A stretch of 64,000 nt of DNA, from positions 62,001-126,000 of the forward strand of contig VXAA01004387.1 in the NCBI GenBank assembly GCA_013399115.1. The letters run 5' to 3'. Below, in pieces: positions 39,501 through 51,963 of the stretch. The translations under genes and the position numbers were made by a program. The notes beneath the pieces are model-generated. The model did not search any database and was not told the origin of the DNA. It saw nothing but the letters and a program-made list of their open reading frames with translations. Position 1 is the first letter of the stretch, and every line of letters begins with the position of its first letter. Source of the DNA: Anseranas semipalmata. Lineage: Eukaryota > Chordata > Aves > Anseriformes > Anseranatidae.

Positions 39501-41364
39501 AAAAAAAAAAAGTAGGCCAGTCTGAGCTGCAGTATGGAAATTCTATGTATGTGCTAGATTTTCTAAGGAAGAAATCCAGCAAAAGTTATTTCAGGTGAGA
39601 TGGGAGGAGAAAAAAAATCATTCTATTTTCTGCTCAGCTAATGACACTGGTTGCAATAGTCAGCATTAGTATCTGGGATCAGAAAACTTCATTAGGTTCT
39701 TAATATAAGCCTCAGTAAGAAGTTCTTTCAAGAAGAGTTATGAAGCAGCAGGCACTAGCCAATTGGCATAAATGTATAAAGCATAAAAGATCTGTATATT
39801 AGATTGTAATGTTTTATTGAGAGAAATTAATCAGTAACTAATCACTAGCCATACAAGCATTAACCTTTAATAATCTCTCTATTTACTTCTTATATGCTGA
39901 TCTAAATAATATTTTCAAACCATTTTGTAATAGACCAAATTTGTGCACAGTTAAGAAGGAAGAGACTGCATAACATCTGAACCAAGATTAAGATTTGTCC
40001 AAAGACCTACTATAATACAGGATGGTTGTTTTTACCACATATAGGACATACAGAATATTATTTTTTTAAAAATCATGCACATATACTCCTCCTGTTTGGG
40101 GAGTAATTTAATGAAATAGTCATGAAAAAACACAACTTTGTTTTTCCACTAAACTTTTTCCCAATCATTTATTAAAACAATTTGATTATGTTTACTTTAA
40201 CAAATAAGTAGATAAGAGTATGCACACCACCATTTTGCATTTTAAATTCTCTCTTGTGTCATGGAACAATTGCATTCACTCTTGTTACTATAGCAACAAC
40301 TGACCTTATTTTAGGTTTGCAATTTCTGGTATTTTTGCTGAAACAAATGTTTTTCTTCTAATTTTTGATTTATCTTGCTTATTAAAACATAAAATTAAAA
40401 CTTTTGTTAGATTATAATTAGCTGCAAATTGTTTTGGTTTACATTGATGGGCAACACAGATGAAAATCTGTATGTCATATAGTGGAAATGTTATTAAACG
40501 TATAGGAGCTGATTCTAATCTCAGTGGAGTGAAAGCTGTATCAGTTCACCCAACAGTCAGTAGACACAAATCCATGTATGTGGAAAACTGATTTCAATGA
40601 AACAGTGTTATTTCATCCCCAGCGAGTATCTAATACAGTATATTTTATACCATTTTAAAACTGTTGCAAGCATATGAACATTAGTCTTAGAGAGGTATTG
40701 CATGAAGAACATTCTGGCTAACTTTCCACGCACAAAGAAGGTTCATACTGCAAAATCAGGGGATAGAATTCAAAATGAGAACACCTGCAATATTTCTGCT
40801 TAGAATTACAAAAAGTATAGATTGCATTTACTTCATATCTTCTTTGATTTAGGATGATACTAATTTCATAAAGCAGGCTCAGATTTCATATAACTAGTTC
40901 TAGATGATCTCCAAAATATTTTGAATACTATTTAGTTCAAAGTTTGGGAATTAGTGGGGGTTAGAAGTTGGGGTTTGAGGGTTTGTTTGTTGTTTTTTTT
41001 TTTCTTTCTAGCCTACTGCAAAGTAACTCATTTGACTAATTTTTCATCAAACATTTTAGAAATGTGTGAAATCTGCAGTGTATTTCTGAGCTGCCAGAAG
41101 GAAGGAAATGGCTATAGCACCCAGCAGTGGGTTTCTTCTGATATTTAATATCTATAGTTATAATCGAAACTGAATCTTCTCACTCTGTTTTATCACTTAC
41201 AGCTAAAATATGCCTCAGTTCAATGTCTCAAATCTTGCCTGTAACTTTGCTTTAGCTGCATGGCCAATTGATAACCACTATGCATGTTTGCTATGCACAA
41301 TGCACATTATTGCCCTTTGCCCAGCACTGGATCAGAACATTTGACCTGTCCTTGGTTTTCAAAG
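36524..41364 (+). other. PCLO: PCLO intron, 4.8 kb, phase 1
   Basis: Donor GTAAAT at 36524; acceptor GGTTTTCAAAG at 41364. The last base G of the previous exon joins CC to make an alanine codon, giving [12 protein letters not shown] as in mammals. AAG is a weaker acceptor than CAG. The intron holds a polyadenylation hexamer AATAAA at 37249-37254 in a frame-closed context, an A12 run near 39501, and no recognised transposon. Confidence 0.93.
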
Positions 41365-41513
41365 CCTATCATCTCCGTCGTGAAGAAACAGATTGGTTTG
41401 ACAAGCCCAGGGAATCTCGTTTGGAGAATGGACATGGTCTGGACAGAAGGCTGCCAGAGAAGTTGTCCCACTCTCGACCACCAAGTCAACACCAAGATCA
41501 AATAAGCTGCCAA
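41365..41513 (+). CDS. PCLO: Piccolo (PCLO) exon, linker before the PDZ domain
   Basis: This 149-base exon is entered in phase 1 (CC completes the alanine codon begun at 36523) and left in phase 0 at CCAA|GTAAGC. It encodes [17 protein letters not shown], then [15 protein letters not shown], and ends in a Ser/Gln/His-rich [15 protein letters not shown]. The motif [20 protein letters not shown] is essentially identical to mammalian PCLO as I remember it. The final residues ISCQ appear one residue longer than the mammalian IIQ before the PDZ domain. It is a charged linker between the coiled-coil exon and the PDZ exons, with no fold of its own visible. The ATG at 41268 is in intron sequence. Confidence 0.95.
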
Positions 41514-42893
41514 GTAAGCCATTCCTTTAGTTTTATAAATGTTTGAAAATTTAATTATCATACTGTCCAATAGTGTAGATACTATGGGATTGATCAAATT
41601 CCAGCAACATTCACCTGAAGTGCTGTTGAACCTCTATTTGTCATCAACACTTGATGATGGCATTGAAATAGCATTTCTCCACATTTCAGTATAAATTTTG
41701 CAGGTTGTCTTTTAATTTCTGAAACATATCTGGAAGGAGTTAGTCTACTGACTAGAACTATATATACATTAGGTTTTCCTATGAATAAACCCACGGTTGG
41801 TCTGATTTTACCTTACCAGCTTTATCCCATCCAAGTTCAAGCCCCTTCCAATAGTGTAAGGAAAAGAATTGCTTTTATCCTGTTGACATTGGCTCACACT
41901 CTTAGTTGGTCAGTGTAATTCCAACAGTCTGTGATCAAGAACTGAATAAATCAGCAAGACTTTATTAATCTAATAATTAGAATATCTCATTTATCATAGT
42001 GAGAAAGAAAAATACCATACATTTTTTCAAACTTGCTGATTTGAAATCACATTAGTATAACACCACATATCCTCTTTGTATAAGTGAAGTTTATATATTT
42101 CACGTGATATCTTTAAGGTCTTCACTTGATTATTTCAGCTATCATTTTTACTTATCAATTGCAATGATACTCTTTTCCACAAGGTGCAATGGAAGCAAGA
42201 GAAAGTATTGCATGGCCCCTTGATGCTACTTAATAGCTTAGTGAGCTATGTTAATTCCTGAAATAACATCCAAACAGGACTATCCTACTCTCATGCAGCT
42301 TTAGAAACTTTTTTGGCTGGTAAACATTTTCACTGACATTTGGCAATAGAATGTAGGTTTTATGAAGTAAGCATTCAAATATCTTACAATACAAGCTGCT
42401 TTGTTTTTGTTTTTCTCTCCTTTGCCTATCTCTAGTTTATCATATTCATAGATTTATACAGCCTAGGTTGTACTGAGCCTAACCGTTTCTTGTTGAGAAA
42501 GAGGGCTTTACAAGATACAGTCTTACAGGAATCTGTTCAAGTAGCTCTCACCACAAACCAGCTTTATTGAAGGATAAAGGATGTTTTAGTCTTCACAGCT
42601 CTTAGTATCACTGCCAATGAAAAAAAAAAAACTGCCTGAGCATTTTCGTCCTCATGAGAAATATGCATTGTTCTGAACATACATAATTGTATTTGACCAC
42701 TTCAGCATCGTGACATAAAATTAAAAACATGCTTTGAAAATCAGGTTTGTCCAAGAAGAGGGTTACTGTTATCCTGATATGGAGGTGGACAGTAAGATGT
42801 ATTTAACTTTTAGAAATCCAGTGCTTTTACCAAGGGATGTTACTAATCACAATATTCTGATCTTCGGTTTTTTTTTTTCTTTTTTTTTTTTTT

Positions 42894-42942
42894 NNNNNNN
42901 NNNNNNNNNNNNNNNNNNNNNNNNNNNNNNNNNNNNNNNNNN
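42894..42942. other. Assembly gap, 49 N, inside a T homopolymer
   Basis: T-rich sequence runs into the gap from 42868 and T9 comes out at 42943-42951. The gap therefore lies within a poly-T tract of unknown real length. The frame that crosses it is meaningless. Confidence 0.98.
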
Positions 42943-43059
42943 TTTTTTTTTAAATTGGTTGGAAACAGAAGTGCTGAGGTACTAACAGGCCAACTCCTGT
43001 TCTTACCCCTGCCATCAGAGTGGTTCCAAAGAGTGTTTATCAATATGGTGATAGGCCCT

Positions 43060-43113
43060 TTATATATATAAATATAAATATGTATATATGTATTTCTTTT
43101 TCTTTTTCTTTTT
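43060..43113. repeat. TA repeat followed by (CTTTTT)n
   Basis: TATATATA/AATATAAATATG sequence to about 43092, then three to four CTTTTT units (43095-43113). Simple sequence near the gap. Confidence 0.75.
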
Positions 43114-43937
43114 CCCTGTCATTGAAATAGCACAACACTAGGATTGGTTGATTTCAACTTTGATCAAAATTTTGAGGGAGAAAAGTTAAGGCAGCTGAGA
43201 GTTCTTGTTTTCTTGTATTATTTCAAGAAGGAAAATATTTTTTTCTCCCTGAAGCTACTATGATAGCCCCATGTTTATGTGGAAATAGAGATATAGCATT
43301 TAAAATCTTGCCCTGGGCATCTTTTAAGGTTTTGCTAATTGGAAATTTGATAGTGAACATGTTCTGAATAGTTCTGTGGGGTGCCTTTACTAGTGTAAGT
43401 TCTGTGAACAAAAAGGTAAAGCTGCTGGAGAAGAAAAGTGATGTGGAAGAAAAAACTTTTCAATGTTTCCCTCTTCATCTGTTTCAGTCCAGGTTAGCTA
43501 CAGTCATTCACCCACTGATACAAAATAATTTCAGTATGTCTGCAGAAGTGAGAATGCCAGTTCTCACCAAGTCAGCATCATCTACACTGTCAAAATGTTG
43601 CTCAGAAATTGTGCATGTTAAATATCTTCTGTGAACATTTGAGACAATAATAAAGAAAACTGATTTTCAGACACATCCAGATATGAAATTACTTTAAGAC
43701 AAGATAAAAAGTGTCAGAGTCATTTTAAAATGTTTCAGTCATTAGCTCCACACTGAATTCTGAAAATAGAACACTTAGTAATAGAAGTGAGTAAATCATT
43801 ATTAATGTGTTTATTTTTTAACATTCATTTTATGTTTTAAAGCTGCCAAGAAAAATAAACAATTTTCTAGTCAATGAGTGCGTGAGGCAAAGTAAACACT
43901 CCAAAAAAGCTTCTTCAATCCTGTCTCTTCTGTGACA

Positions 43938-43989
43938 ACAACAACAAACAAAACAAAACAAAACAAAAAAAAAAAAAAAAAAAAAAAAA
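43938..43989 (+). repeat. (CAA)n/(CAAAA)n with A25 run
   Basis: CAA units change to CAAAA units and end in 25 A residues (43965-43989). It could be a retroposon tail, but no body is recognisable on its 5' side. Confidence 0.85.
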
Positions 43990-44010
43990 TCTGTCTGTTC
44001 ACTGTATCCA

Positions 44011-44011
44011 N
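44011..44011. other. Single N between two near-identical 18-bp copies
   Basis: GTCTGTTCACTGTATCCA (43993-44010) and GTCTGTCTACTGTATCCA (44012-44029) flank one N. This looks like an unresolved read overlap or contig join rather than a true tandem duplication. Confidence 0.85.
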
Positions 44012-47000
44012 GTCTGTCTACTGTATCCACAAGCACAAGGCCAGTTCTACAGAGTTGTAGTGTCAAGGCACAATGTGCTCTACAGCCCAAAGTGACAAAT
44101 CATTCTTCATCCTGACCACGTGAACATGTCCAACTTCACCTGGAACTTTCCTTGCTGCAGAAGCTTTCCTGAAATCAGTTATGATGACTCCCAATTAGCA
44201 TAGTAATTAAGCCATTACAACTCCTTTAATATCCCATACTGAGCACACACCAGCTGTAGAAGGAATTATTTGCATGAGTAGCACTAATTTGCTTGTCAGA
44301 TCAGTCAAAGTTTCCAAATACACTTATCCACTGTCAATTTGCCATTTGTATTTTCTTCTTAAAAAAAAAAAAAAATTATTGACCATTATCACATTTGTAT
44401 TCCAGAAGATTTTGTTTCACACACATGAAACATCAATTTCCTTACTAGATGAAATCAGAATTGCTCAATTATGTCCCACAGAGCTTGTACAATTAAAGGT
44501 AATAAATAAAGCACAACCCTATTTTTTTTGAAACAAGAATGCAGCAGAGTGACAACTCTGAAGTTCCAGGTTTCCATGGATTTTTTATAACCTAGGGATT
44601 AAGCTTACATATACTGTATTACTAATATTAAAATATATTTGTTTCTATAGCAACTCCTGTGGTTCCACATAGTATTCTTAAATCACAATAAATTGCAGTG
44701 CAGTTTAGTATCTTAACAGCTGTTTCCCAGTATAGTGATTGTGAATTGCTTACCTGAGGAGGGTAAACATGGCTTAAACCTAATCAATACATGATCTATT
44801 GCAGATTTCTCACTGATCCCTGTTGACCCCAACAGTTCACTTGGTCACTGCCAGTTAACCAGCCACTTCTTTTAATTTCCAGAGATTATGACTCTTTTGA
44901 TGATTTTTTTTTTCCTGTGAAAAATTATTTGTATATCCTGAAATAATTTGACTACTTTAAACAGGCAGTGAAGGAACAGTAGGAGGAGGTGCCAGGGAAA
45001 TAAGAGGTCATGCCAAGGAGACAGACAGTGAAATTACATCAGCAGGAGACAAGTAGCTTCTTAATGGGTGGAGTTAAATACAGAACTTTCAGTGATCATA
45101 GGTGGTCTTTTAAGCTCTAAATGATTAATAAAATCACAAACTCATCATAACACCAGTGTACTGTCATCAGTTCACTTTAACAACAGTTTTCTAAACACAA
45201 AAAAAGAAAGCTAAGGCTCTAAAAATTTAGTATTTTAAATGTCAATCCCCCATTTCTAAAACCCTTCAGGAAAGTATCTGCTTATCTTGATTCATGGTAC
45301 CTTGGTACCATTTCCTTGAAGTAACATTTAAGTCATGCCTTTTTAGGGGCATTCAATAATATTCTATTTAAACATAATGAAATATCCAGTTTAAAAATGA
45401 TGAAAAAATGGGTCACAAGGTGAGCAATAGGGTTAAAATGAGAAAATACTGTTTATGAAAGAGATCCAGAAGGCTGCCTGCAAACTTCTTTGCAAGATTT
45501 TACAAATCCATACTGCTTGGTTGTGATAGTTTTCCAACTACCAAGGAGATTACATTACATTTCTAGAAAACTACTTTCTCTATTTGAGGCTTTGCAGGGG
45601 GCGCATTTTGTTTTTTTCATATTCTATGGAAATGCGATAAGAAACATGAGATTTGTAAATTTAGTGTAATTGTTAGAATATCTAATCTAATGAGTGAATT
45701 GTTAGCTGCCCCCTCACTGTAAGTCATGATGGAATTTAGCAGGCAGTTACTCATTTTTCAGTTACCCAGTACTATTATTCTCACTGCGCGAGAGTAACTT
45801 CTGTATCAAAAGTTCAGTACTGACCTCCATGAAGAAGCAAAGACCACTCACTTTGCATTTTATTCATGGGCAGGAGCATTGTGTTGTTAAGTTTTTCCTA
45901 AATACTTCTTTTGCAAAATATCTCCATCATCAGGGATCTGTCAGTAGAGAGGACTTTCCACCATTAGGGTCTCTAGAGAACTTGATGTTCTTGCTCCGCA
46001 CAGAGGAAATGCAGCAGCTCGAAGGAGCAGGATTACCTTAGCTGTGGGAGTTCCTGCTGCTGTCACAGAGCTTGTGTGCTCATGCAAGTTCCTATGGTAT
46101 TCAGAAGTCAGGATGATACTCTGTAACCCATCACCTTGAGAATCCACCTTCCTCTTCCTGGACACATAATTCAGGTAAAATTTTCCCTTGGAGACTGTAT
46201 TTCTTAAAGGACTACAGCCAGACATAACTGCTGAGGTCCACCTTATCAGGTTGTCCCAGATTTTGGTGGAAGGAGAAGTGTAGCACCATTTAAAAACAGG
46301 GCCTACAGTAGCTGTGTTGACCAGCTCGAAAGCCCAGTTAATACCTTATAGCTGTTGTTATGGACTTTGCCCGGAATATTAACATACATTTATTGCATTT
46401 TAGTTCTTTTACTTAAACAAAGCACTAAATAAATTTACTCTTCTTAATTGTCCTCTTTACCTGATAGAATTTACTTCTGTGAGGCTTCCACAGAATTTCT
46501 TTATCAGACAAAAAGTATAAAGACAGCAAGGGGAAAATAAAGTCTACGTGTTAACTGATTTTCTGTAACAGTGGTAGAAAACCTCAGCACATTTATTTGC
46601 TATTCATTCAGTTTTTTGGAAGGGCTTAAAGCTGACTGATAACATCAAACGTGAGCAGAGCTTAAATTCCTGGAGGAGATACTTTAAACTCCCGTTTTCA
46701 TTTAACTCACTGGGTTACAACCCCCAAGGGCCTGTTGAGTAAAGTGCCAAAAAATGTGACCTGAGTCCTATGCCAGCTCAAACAGCACATTAGAGGGGAT
46801 GATACACTGGAGAGTTGAAATGTGCCTGTAATCAGAGCAGGACGGCATTGCTAGTGCTGAATAGCAAGAGCCATTGCTCGAGTGTACTGGGTGCTCCTAG
46901 AAAGGTAAGGAAAGGATCTCCATGGCAAGGACAGATGGCAGAAATCTGTGTTTTTTGTAGTGAATAAGTAAGGGGTCAATTCACCTTCAGCCCTGTGACC

Positions 47001-49493
47001 TAAGTCTAGGCATGGGGATTTACAAGTTCTCCATTTCTGCACGCTTGCAGAAGGTCCTGCCCATCTGCACCGTAGCTCAGCTGTACGCTGAAGTGACTGC
47101 AGTGGGGTCCCTCTGTGTCTTCGTGGAGGCAACTGGGGGACTAATCAGCAAGAAGGACCCCTAGGCATATGTTCTTGTGAAGTAAATCTCCTTCAGAGAA
47201 AGTTAGAGAAAGATGTGAACAATTGGAAACACTAAATGACTTTTGTTCTGCAGGGTTTTGAATATACTAGATTTCAGATAAATACGGTCATTAGTGGTTA
47301 AAGTAAAACCATCAAAACCAACATAACTTTTCTTCCTTGCATAATCTGTTTACAGCAACCCCTGTTTTTTCCTGTGTATTCTCCTGCCACTTTCAGACAC
47401 AAACCATTCTGAAGGTAAATGCCTAATGTCATGTTCAATTTAAGTACTGAATCCCACCAACAATAACAAATAATATGCTACCCTGAATACTAATAAACTT
47501 TAATGCTTTCATTCATAACTTTATGAATCACTAAGATTTACACTTATCATAAAATTCTGGAAGTGAATGTAATGAGAAAGTAATAGACTAAAGTAGGAGC
47601 CAGTCTATATTTCCTGATATATTTGTCAGTAAATCATATACAATATGTTGTTGAATATTCTTGGATTATTATTTATTCAAAACCACAATTTTGCTAAAGA
47701 GAGATAAGATAGAGGAATAAAATAAATACATAAATTGTAAATTGAAGTTTATGAGCTGCAGTGTTCCTCAGTTTAATTTGAATTGCTTTCACCAAAATGG
47801 ATCCCAGCTATGGATCTAGTCCAATATGTTCATGCTGCTTCTCTTGAACTTTATTACTTTGTATTATTTCTTATTTATTGAATTAAAAATATTTTTTTCA
47901 GATTGTTTACAATTATGTTAGCTACACATGACAAACACATTATTTTTACTGTTAAATTGAATTGCACTTGCTGAATTTTAATAATGTCATTGAGAAAACA
48001 TACCAATGTCCCTATCCATTTATAAGCATGGACATTTCATGGCACTTTGTACACTTCTGGTAGTACTAGACCCTATGTCCTGGCAAAATTCCACGCTAAG
48101 TCATAAAGTCTGCCCGATCTCAATTTTGATTTGTTCTGGAGTACTTGTCCACTACCAGAGTCATGATGTCTCTTTCGTCTGAGATAAAATATGGCCAATA
48201 CTACTCTCAGTGTACTATGGGAGGATTTCAGCCTTCTAGATGCAATGCCATCCACTGGGTAAGAATCTGAATTATGACAAATGATGTATGAACTCCTGCT
48301 CACCATGGGACTGAGCTAAGCGAGTCACTTGACTTCTCAGTTTCCCCTCCTGTCACTTATGAGTGCTATCTATTAACTTCATAAACTCTCCAGGGCAGAG
48401 ACTGAGTTTGAAGTGCTTAGTTCAGGAGGAGTTTAATCCCTTTAAATGCTACTTAACTATAAATAATAGTAATAAACTCCTGGCAGCAGGCTGCTGATAC
48501 ACTCAGACTTCTATGTATTCATGCGGATTAACATTGTCCCATCAGCTTCTGATTTCACCCCCAGTCCCATCCCATTGACACTCAGCGGTGAGCAGCCCCA
48601 GGCAGCCACAATCCCATTGCTTGGTCAGGGTACAGCGCTCGGGCTTGGCATGAACGTGGTAGAGCTGATGGAATCTGCTTTGTTTCTGAAAGACAAAAGC
48701 TGCAGGCAAAGAGAGCATGCGATGGGTGTGAGGTGTGTGAGTGTTGCAGCACTCTTTCTGCAAAGGTATTTTGGTGTGGACACATGGCAATCATCTCTGA
48801 CAAGTGGGGTGGTACATGCTGCATGGCCTCTTCCATGCCCATATGGTAGGGCAGGTGGGGTCATCCCAGCTGGACACGTGGCTTTTGAGTGCATGTTTTA
48901 GAGATACATTGCTTTCAGCTTTGATATTTTGCAATATTAGCCCAAGTAAATGTTGCACATTATCGTGTAAAAAGTAGTCCTTCAAGTTTTAGGTCAGGTC
49001 TTTCAAAAGGCTTTTAAGATTTGATGATGAAGTACGTTAGGATATGTGTTTTTGCTGAAACTAGAGCAGTAACTCACGGCTTTTTGCATGTTCACCACCA
49101 TTTTGTTCAGGTCTGTATGAACAGTATTTTATAATAATTACAGAAATTATGTATAATTTCATTCTCGTACATCACTTGGACAAAGGATTAATGTTAAGAA
49201 AAGCCACAGATGACAGTGATCACCTTCCAGTCATTAGGAAATAAAAACAGAACTAAAGCCATATTCAAACAGTGTTTTTCTGGAAGCATATATTCATTCC
49301 CCTGCAGAAGGATTTTTTAGTCTGATAAACATATCTTGAAATTCGGAGGATGTTTGAATCATGAAGTTGTGATGTTTCCCTGGATGAAATAAGTTTATTT
49401 GCTTGTTTCTGTTTCAACTCTCTAAAATTACTGTTATTGTACGTTATATATGTTACTTTGTCTTTTTATGACATGCATATTTGTGTTCCTCAG

Positions 49494-49575
49494 ATAAATG
49501 GGAAGCCCCTGCAGTACATTTTCCCTCATGCAAGGCTCAAACTACTGAGAGACCCAAAGGATCACACAGTTTCAG
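49494..49575 (+). CDS. PCLO: Piccolo (PCLO) exon opening the PDZ domain
   Basis: This 82-base exon is entered in phase 0 (CTCAG|ATA) and left in phase 1 (TTTCAG|GTAAAC), encoding [20 protein letters not shown] followed by PKDHTVS and the first base of a glycine codon. It corresponds to the mammalian segment MNGKTMHYIFPHARIKITRD (from memory), with conservative changes. It covers the first strand of the single Piccolo PDZ domain and stops just before the carboxylate-binding GLGI loop, which must lie on the next exon. The Piccolo PDZ is reported to bind the cAMP-GEF Epac2; with only this part in view, no binding residue can be judged. The PDZ is split across an intron of more than 14 kb. Confidence 0.95.
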
Positions 49576-50159
49576 GTAAACAGCAACAACCCTCTACGAG
49601 ACATAATAATTAATTTGATTAGCATGATTCATGAAAAACATTTGCAGCATTAAAAATAGTTCCTGTGTCACACGCAGCAGGAAATTCAATGGTCATTTTA
49701 AATTTTGCTGTTTGGTTGTAACAGAAAGCAGCAGTGCGGAAAAAGGTCACAACATCTGTTCAAGATACATAAGCTATACAGACATTAAAAGCAGAGGGAA
49801 AATCTGTTGTTATACATATCAGCAGTCTGTTTTGCTGTTGCTTTTTATGTAACTCTATATTCTCTGCATGAGAAGTTTCCATAAAATTGAACAGGGAAAT
49901 TAGAAAAACAGGTAGGCTTGCATAGGTATTCAACGTGTACAGAACTGAGAATTTTATTATTTCTGTAGAGCTACTGGGACTCTTCTTCAGAAGGGATTAG
50001 GAGAACAATAAGATCCCATTTTTCAGTGAAATCTTCAAACAGAGACGTTTATCATAGGCCTTCAGATTTCTTCTCTTTTTCATACCTATAACACAAATGT
50101 TCACATAAGTCTGATTTTTCTTGCAAAGAAGAATAAAGTGACAAAGGTTATGTTCATTC

Positions 50160-50530
50160 GCCTCTTGACTGTGAGCAGGAACGCAGTATGATGTTTTCAC
50201 ATATCGAGTTGTAAAAGGCTGCCAATAGCAAGATCTAGCAAGGGTAAGGTTAGTCTGTTGGAGCTTTTGGAATTGCACTCTTTCTCACATCTAATATTGA
50301 CAAGGAATTCAGAGGTTTTTTAATACGCTGTTTGTCTTCCCTCAGAGGCACATGCTTTAAGTGGGTTTGTCGTGAAACCATCAGACTTTCTTTTCACAAG
50401 TTTAAATTGTAATAGTGTGTGTCAAACGCTGTTTCTGTGCAGAATTAATTACTGACTGCCAGCTTTGGTGTTCCCTTGAGCATTAAGTAGAAAGTGGCAC
50501 GAACTTACTTGAATTGCTATTGTTTTCACA
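50160..50530. promoter_or_regulatory. Candidate non-coding conserved patch
   Basis: A stretch 0.6 kb after the PDZ exon with about eight CpG in 360 bases, few simple repeats and homeodomain-type TAATTA/ATTAAT cores (near 50443-50450). The features are like those of the 21.6-kb patch but weaker. Conservation is untested. Confidence 0.2.
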
Positions 50531-50639
50531 AGGTTTTTGGCAGTAAAATCTTGATCACTCCCACCCCTGGCATCCACCTCATATTTAGGGTGTTACATAA
50601 ATTTTCTGTATATATTATGAGGTATTTTCTTGCTAGTTG

Positions 50640-51530
50640 GTGTAACACCCACTGATGATTTTGGAATACATAGGGACCCTTCCGCCCACACAGCACAGTT
50701 GGAAAGAAGCAGCCAGGTCCGAGGTTTTGTCAGCCATCCCTGCCTGGGGCCCTTGCAGTCAACAGGAGACCCTTGATATCCTTGTAGAGACTTTTTGCCC
50801 TGGGGGATGATGAGTAATGCTGTGATCCAAGCTGCTCTCATACCCAAGAACAAGTGGAATGACAGCCGGACAACTGTGTGTAGCTCATGGTTTAATGTTG
50901 CTGAAGACCTGATTCTCCTATGGCAAGTTACTTATACTTCTGCAATGCTAAAACTTATGCCTGTTCCGAATTCTCGACTAGCTTTGCTGCTGGCAGCCAT
51001 GGCATGCATGCCATGCATCAGGGGCAATACCTTGTAAGTGACGACTGGACAACCAAGCTGTAGATATTGACTTCCCGTTTGTTAATGTGCTGCTCGGCGT
51101 GAGATCACACAGGATCGAATATTCGCTCAGGGTCCTGCCAAGGTTTCATAGCCCATGCTGGGATTGCTCGCTGCCATAGCTGTGCTGTATTGTACATAAC
51201 TTCTGCTTGGTGTAAGCAAGCTATGCCTGTGCAAGGCACAGTCATACTTTTGGTTTGTAATCCAGATAAATCCTTGGAGCCCTGCAGAGACATACGTCTA
51301 TATGATGTATATACAGATTTCCCTACTGTATTGTATTTCCTATTTCAGAAGGCTGAAATGCAGATTTTACAGAGAAGAGCCAAAGGTGGAATAGGGTACC
51401 AATGGGGAGGAGCTGAGCCGGAAGAAATTGTCATATTTCTCACTCCTTGTACATCTTTGAGGTACTATAACTCGGCTTTGCACCTCCTCCCTTCTTCTTC
51501 CTCTCTCAGTGCCTGAGGATTAAAGCAGAT
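50640..51530. other. GC- and CpG-richer block of unknown origin
   Basis: The composition departs from the intron around it. Examples are TTCCGCCCACACAGC, GCCTGGGGCCC, and at least six CpG in 51037-51170. Several 60-108 codon frames occur on both strands, none with a known domain. It may be an old inserted element or an unrelated GC patch; I could not find terminal repeats or a named family. Confidence 0.4.
50998..51015. repeat. 18-bp perfect palindrome
   Basis: CATGGCATGCATGCCATG equals its own reverse complement with no spacer. It is composed of overlapping CATG/GCATGC units. Confidence 0.85.
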
Positions 51531-51849
51531 AGAAAAGCTCTTTAAATGAGCAGTGTTTTCTGCTGAGCCTCAAACTTTCAAAGTGGCCTCTCCAGGAGCC
51601 ACACATATGTTTTTTATTTGCTTTAAAAATTTAGTTTTGGTTAACTAGTATTTGCAAACTTACAGCAAGTGTCCTTATTAACCAGACAATGAGGCAGACT
51701 TAGAAATCTATTACACAGCAGAAGTTACTTAAAATATTGGTAAATTAAACAATACATGCTCTTATACCCCCACAACTTCTTCACTACAGCGGTGTGACAC
51801 AAGTAGGATTATTGCGTATTAGCCTAGATGCCATGGTTGGTTGGCTGGC

Positions 51850-51963
51850 TGGTTTCTTTCCTTCTCTTTGTTTCTTCTGTCTGTCTTGTTTTCTTCCTCA
51901 CCCTTTCTCCATCCCCTCCCTCTCCTCCTCCTCTCCCTTTCTTCTTCCCCATCTTCTTTTCAA
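51850..51963 (+). repeat. Pyrimidine-rich tract
   Basis: Over 110 bases that are mostly C and T, opening after TGGCTGGCTGG and dense in CCTCC/CTTCC units (51895-51963). The 60-codon frame across it is a composition artefact. No coding exon follows. Confidence 0.75.

Larger units (their letters stand above)
41514..49493 (+). other. PCLO: PCLO intron, 8.0 kb, phase 0
   Basis: Donor GTAAGC at 41514; acceptor TTTGTGTTCCTCAG at 49493. It contains the two assembly blemishes at 42894-42942 and 44011 and a few microsatellites. A perfect 8-bp inverted repeat, ATGGTACC TT GGTACCAT, is at 45294-45311. I recognise no CR1 copy. The 126-codon frame at 48521-48901 has three shadow frames on the other strand and no known domain. 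Confidence 0.92.

Noticed and set aside
42734..43043. Frames running through the N gap
   Set aside because: They include unknown residues and poly-Phe or poly-Lys from the T run; not real.
48521..48901. 126-codon + frame with several overlapping antisense frames
   Set aside because: Frames open on both strands at once indicate a local lack of stops rather than a gene; no domain recognised.
50640..51530. Endogenous retrovirus LTR
   Set aside because: Composition alone suggested it; no TG...CA termini, target-site duplication, primer site or viral coding sequence could be shown.
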